Shown: piece after piece, positions 61,817-64,000 of the stretch
Layout of the letters: each line of letters starts with the position of its first letter
How positions within the stretch are numbered: the stretch's first letter is position 1
NCBI RefSeq assembly: GCF_000337095.1
Contig: NZ_AOIV01000041.1
Span: 118,977 to 182,976, forward strand
Direction of reading: 5' to 3'
DNA from: Halogeometricum pallidum JCM 14848
Lineage (GTDB): Archaea > Halobacteriota > Halobacteria > Halobacteriales > Haloferacaceae
Length of the DNA: 64,000 nt
Made by a program: the position numbers and the translations under genes
Notes under the pieces: generated by a model
Seen by the model: the letters and a program-made list of their open reading frames with translations, nothing else
What the model was told of the DNA's origin: nothing
The model's database searches: none

Positions 61817-61957
61817 CTACGCCGTCCCGTCGCCGTCCTTGCCCGCCTCGACGGCGCCTTCCCCGTCTGCGTCGTCAGCGTCCGCACTCTCGGGGTCGAA
61901 GTTGCGCGGAACGACCGTCGCGTGCGCGATGCCGAAGGTGGATTGTTTCGCTGCCAT
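61817..61957 (-). CDS. Small acidic protein, 46 residues
   Basis: 46 residues from the ATG at 61957; an in-frame ATG at 61969 would add four. It reads MAAKQSTFGIAHATVVPRNF then DPESADADDADGEGAVEAGK and DGDGTA. The first half is a mixed, ordered-looking segment; the second is acidic, as in halophilic proteins. A TTTTTAGA-like TATA box lies at 61986-61993 on the minus strand, at an acceptable distance. No family is recognised. It is a small protein missed by length filters, supported by composition and promoter but not by homology. Confidence 0.5.
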   Translation of the reverse strand: MAAKQSTFGIAHATVVPRNFDPESADADDADGEGAVEAGKDGDGTA

Positions 61958-61985
61958 CTCTACGTGCATCTACGAACGTGAGGGT

Positions 61986-61993
61986 CTAAAAAT
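61986..61993 (-). promoter_or_regulatory. TATA-like element for the 46-residue protein
   Basis: The minus strand reads AATTTTTA here, within the AT-rich stretch 61984-62010. It lies about 20-33 bp before the two candidate ATG codons (61969 and 61957), in a region otherwise devoid of coding signal. Confidence 0.4.
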
Positions 61994-62077
61994 TACCCAT
62001 GCGCATAATTCATTGGCGGCGTGCGCCGTGATAACTCGCGGACATGCGAGCGGAGCGGAAAACGGCTCCGTCGGGCG

Positions 62078-62611
62078 TTACGCGAAGTTCTCTTCGTAGA
62101 GGTCCATCGCGTGTTCGATGGCGTCCTTCGCGGCGTCGGCGTCCTCCCAGCCCAGGGTCTCCACTTCCTTGCCCTTCTCTAAGTTCTTGTACGTCTCGAA
62201 GAACTCGGCTATCTCGCGCTTCTGCTGTTCGCTGAGGTCGTCGAGGTCCTGCACGTCGTCGTAGCGCGGGTCCTCGGTGGGGACGGCGATGACCTTGTCG
62301 TCCTTCTCGCCGTCGTCGTCCATGCCCATCAGGGCGACGGGGCGGGCCTCGATGATGCACCCCGGGAACGTCTGATCCTCGACGAGGACGAGGACGTCGA
62401 AGGGGTCCTCGTCGTCGTAGTACGTCTGCGGCATGAAGCCGTAATCGGAGGGGTAGTGGACGTTCGAGTGGAGGACGCGGTCGAGGACGACGCCGGGGAT
62501 ATCCTTGTCGTACTCGTACTTGTTGCGTTCGCCCTTCAGACACTCCACGACCGCGTAGACCACGTCGGGCGCGTCGGGACCGGTCTCGATGTCTTCCCAG
62601 AGGTTAGTCAT
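62078..62611 (-). CDS. ppa: Inorganic pyrophosphatase (family I)
   Basis: 177 residues from the ATG at 62611. Family I residues are conserved: ECLKGERNKYEYDKDIPGVV, LHSNVHYPSDYGFMPQTYYDDEDPFDVLVL with the Asp triad, MGMDDDGEKDDKVIAVP, and FFETYKNLEKGKEVE. It hydrolyses pyrophosphate to drive biosynthetic reactions. The C-terminal helix is acidic. It is preceded by a 311-bp intergenic region with AT-rich sequence. Confidence 0.97.
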   Translation of the reverse strand: MTNLWEDIETGPDAPDVVYAVVECLKGERNKYEYDKDIPGVVLDRVLHSNVHYPSDYGFMPQTYYDDEDPFDVLVLVEDQTFPGCIIEARPVALMGMDDDGEKDDKVIAVPTEDPRYDDVQDLDDLSEQQKREIAEFFETYKNLEKGKEVETLGWEDADAAKDAIEHAMDLYEENFA

Positions 62612-62807
62612 GCGTCTCTCCCGTCGGACAAGGCGGAAAAAGTCCTTTCGCATTTCGAAGCGTCCGACGGCCGGACCGAACACGACCCGACCGGGACCGT
62701 TTCCACCGATATCACCGTGCCACCTAAAATAGATATTCTCCCAAGATTATTTCCGGAGTATCGGTTGTCCGGATTGTCAGACTCCAAACAGCCGTCCGTA
62801 GGCGTTT

Positions 62808-62832
62808 GAGTACATATCTGTACACCGTACTC
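62808..62832. promoter_or_regulatory. Overlapping inverted repeats, candidate operator of the PadR-type regulator
   Basis: GTACA-TATC-TGTAC has perfect 5-bp arms, and the wider GAGTAC-N13-GTACTC has perfect 6-bp arms. PadR-type regulators bind dyads and often regulate themselves, so this could be their site. Position is 90-115 bp upstream of the gene, farther than a core-promoter operator would lie. Confidence 0.35.
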
Positions 62833-62893
62833 CCGAGTTCTTCTTCGAAGCACCCTGTTGTAATCGGCGAACCAAAGCGTCAGTTGAGAAGGG

Positions 62894-62900
62894 TTAAGTA
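62894..62900 (+). promoter_or_regulatory. TATA-like element of the PadR-type gene
   Basis: TTAAGTA is centred about 26 bp before the ATG at 62923, fitting a leaderless transcript. The following TTAGGTGACATTTTTGC contains no other candidate. Confidence 0.45.
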
Positions 62901-62922
62901 GTTAGGTGACATTTTTGCAACT

Positions 62923-63279
62923 ATGTCAGAGGCACAAACAGTTGACAGCTCCGGACTGGCTCGCGATCTGACCGCGTTCCAGCAGAATATCCTCGTCATT
63001 CTGGCCGAGGAACCGATGTACGGACTCGCGATCAAACGAAACCTCGAAGACTACTACGGGACCGAGGTCAACCACGGGCGCCTGTACCCGAACCTCGACG
63101 ACTTAGTCGAGATGGGACTCGTCGAGAAGAGCGAACTGGACAAGCGGACGAACCAGTACGAACTGACCGAGAAGGGCCACGACGCGGTGCTCGATCGCTT
63201 CGCGTGGATGCTCGATAAGTTCGTCACCGACGAGACGCGCGCCGACGAGGTTCGCGAACTCATCGACGCCAACCTGTAG
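62923..63279 (+). CDS. PadR-family transcriptional regulator
   Basis: 118 residues. The winged helix is MYGLAIKRNLEDYYGTEVNH then GRLYPNLDDLVEMGLVEKSE and RTNQYELTEKGHDAV, the classical PadR pattern. The C-terminal helix (FAWMLDKFVTDETRADEVRE) forms the dimer interface. Ligand and target genes are unknown. A nearby palindrome may be its own operator. The gene is monocistronic and convergent with the RnhA-operon gene. Confidence 0.93.
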   Translation: MSEAQTVDSSGLARDLTAFQQNILVILAEEPMYGLAIKRNLEDYYGTEVNHGRLYPNLDDLVEMGLVEKSELDKRTNQYELTEKGHDAVLDRFAWMLDKFVTDETRADEVRELIDANL

Positions 63280-63303
63280 CGGCGACCGAAGGGAAAGAGT
63301 TCT

Positions 63304-63936
63304 TCAGAACTCGGGCACGTCCGCTTCGGCGACCTCGAACACGAGTTCGACGCTGTCGCGGACGATCGACTCCTGCTTTTTTGACGGCCAGGCGTTGCGC
63401 GGATAGTACTCGCTCAGGAACTCCTCCACCTCGGCGCGCGAGGCGGTGTCCATCCGGCGCACGTAGTGATTACCCATGAAGTCCGCGAAGACGCGGGCGT
63501 TCGCCGCGTGGACGGCGCCGTGTTCGGCCTCGACGGCGTCGACGAGGTCGGCGTTGTGTTCCTCGACGGCGTCCCAGTCGCCGTCTACGTCCGCGCCCGT
63601 CAGCGGAATCTCGTACGCGCGGTCGGTGTCGTCGATGCGGTCGGTCCGGACGGTGTCGCCCGCCATCCACTCGGCGGGGTGGAGCACCAACGTCTCGTCG
63701 GCGTCCCGGACGCGCGCTCTGAACTCGTGGTCCGCGAGGACGTCGTCGCGTCGCTCCCGGTAGGCGGCCGCCTCGTTCCCGTCGACGGCGTCCCGCGCGA
63801 GTCGCGTGAGTCGCTCCGCGGCGTCGACCGCCGCCTCGGGCAGTTCGCCCGCCTCGTCTCCCCCGGCGACCGGCGCACCGCGGTCGGCCGCCTCTGACAC
63901 GCTGTTCTCCTCGCCGCGGTCGGTCTCTTCAGGCAT
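63304..63936 (-). CDS. RnhA operon protein (conserved haloarchaeal, unknown function)
   Basis: 210 residues. An acidic disordered N-terminus (about 45 residues) is followed by VDAAERLTRLARDAVDGNEA, YRERRDDVLADHEFRARVRD, LVLHPAEWMAGDTVR and FADFMGNHYVRRMDTASRAE. I recognise the haloarchaeal family annotated 'RnhA operon protein', named for its location after rnhA, which is also the case here (overlap of 8 bases with rnhA). No enzymatic motif is seen; its role is unknown. Confidence 0.85.
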   Translation of the reverse strand: MPEETDRGEENSVSEAADRGAPVAGGDEAGELPEAAVDAAERLTRLARDAVDGNEAAAYRERRDDVLADHEFRARVRDADETLVLHPAEWMAGDTVRTDRIDDTDRAYEIPLTGADVDGDWDAVEEHNADLVDAVEAEHGAVHAANARVFADFMGNHYVRRMDTASRAEVEEFLSEYYPRNAWPSKKQESIVRDSVELVFEVAEADVPEF

Positions 63937-64000
63937 GGTCGAGGGCCTCGTTCGCCAAGGAGTCGGCGCGGTCGTTTATCTCCCTCGGGACGTGTTCGAG
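63929..64000 (-). CDS. rnhA: Ribonuclease HI, C-terminal end only
   Basis: The last 23 codons are in the window (LEHVPREINDRADSLANEAL then DHA). The HVPREINDRADSLA segment matches the C-terminal RNase H helix with the conserved Asp. The rest lies beyond the right edge. RNase HI degrades RNA in DNA-RNA hybrids. Its stop overlaps the next gene's start by 8 bases, confirming the operon with the RnhA-operon protein. Confidence 0.85.
   Translation of the reverse strand, partial: LEHVPREINDRADSLANEALDHA

Larger units (their letters stand above)
62612..62922. other. Intergenic region, 311 bp, with nested palindromes
   Basis: This separates the ppa and PadR-type genes, which are divergent. It is AT-richer than surrounding DNA (AAAATAGATATTCTC near 62725). 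It holds GTACA-TATC-TGTAC (62810-62823) nested with GAGTAC...GTACTC (62808-62832), about 90-115 bp upstream of the regulator gene. The padR promoter TTAAGTA lies at 62894-62900. No gene is supported. Confidence 0.5.

Noticed and set aside
62608-62853. An 81-codon minus-strand frame before ppa
   Set aside because: It overlaps the ppa start and has non-halophilic composition; the region is better read as regulatory.

Overview
The window is a gene-dense, high-GC chromosomal segment of a halophilic archaeon (class Halobacteria, probably a Haloferax/Halogeometricum-like lineage; genus not resolvable by eye). The evidence is the very acidic proteins, Tat/lipobox signals, halocyanin, the archaeal CoA and ether-lipid enzymes, aIF2-alpha/Nop10/L44e/S27e, FtsZ1-SecE-Spt5, and the 'RnhA operon' protein. 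Nearly all of it is core chromosome. No CRISPR array, transposase or rRNA is visible; one tRNA (initiator Met) is present.

Layout. 1-5.7 kb: a truncated PAS histidine kinase, Pth2, an AI-2E-family permease, Dcd, an HTH-ThiN regulator (ThiR type), a methyltransferase and halocyanin. 5.8-9 kb: Thi4 thiazole synthase with a candidate operator in its promoter, a lipoprotein, and a glutathionyl-hydroquinone-reductase-like protein followed by a nested hairpin element. 9-16 kb: a membrane molybdo-oxidoreductase, the archaeal CoA pair (pantoate kinase, phosphopantothenate synthetase), AspRS with non-discriminating signatures, and GGGP synthase. 15.7-16.7 kb: a low-GC gene fusing a PUA/EVE-like region to an HNH nuclease, the only clearly foreign gene. 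16.7-24 kb: TopA, a MATE exporter, a zinc-ribbon protein, GatB and an alpha/beta hydrolase. 23.8-28.9 kb: a coiled-coil protein, SMC and ScpA. 29-35 kb: a substrate-binding lipoprotein under an iron-box-like palindrome, MTAP, an AEC permease, a phosphoribosyltransferase and a PhzF protein. 35.3-37.5 kb: the L44e-S27e-aIF2alpha-Nop10-PAC2 operon. 37.8-43.3 kb: a PQQ-type sugar dehydrogenase, a giant DUF2298 membrane protein, and GT2 plus GtrA. 43.35-43.79 kb: initiator tRNA-Met followed by degenerate copies of its 3' end and hairpin repeats. 43.8-50 kb: Rieske protein, class IV aminotransferase, helix-hairpin-helix protein, AroE, cation exchanger and a second PAS kinase. 50-53.7 kb: D-Tyr-tRNA deacylase, then FtsZ1-SecE-Spt5. 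54-64 kb: PHP protein, DUF457, CinA, aminotransferase, Get3/ArsA ATPase, SDR, endonuclease V, AN1-rhomboid, a 46-residue acidic protein, pyrophosphatase, PadR regulator, the RnhA-operon protein and the 3' end of rnhA.

Functional links: ThiR and Thi4 form a likely regulator-target pair about 1 kb apart. Pantoate kinase and phosphopantothenate synthetase are consecutive CoA steps. A non-discriminating AspRS together with GatB implies transamidation to Asn-tRNA. The strongest candidates for something undescribed are the PUA/EVE-HNH gene and the hairpin repeats that follow initiator tRNA-Met.
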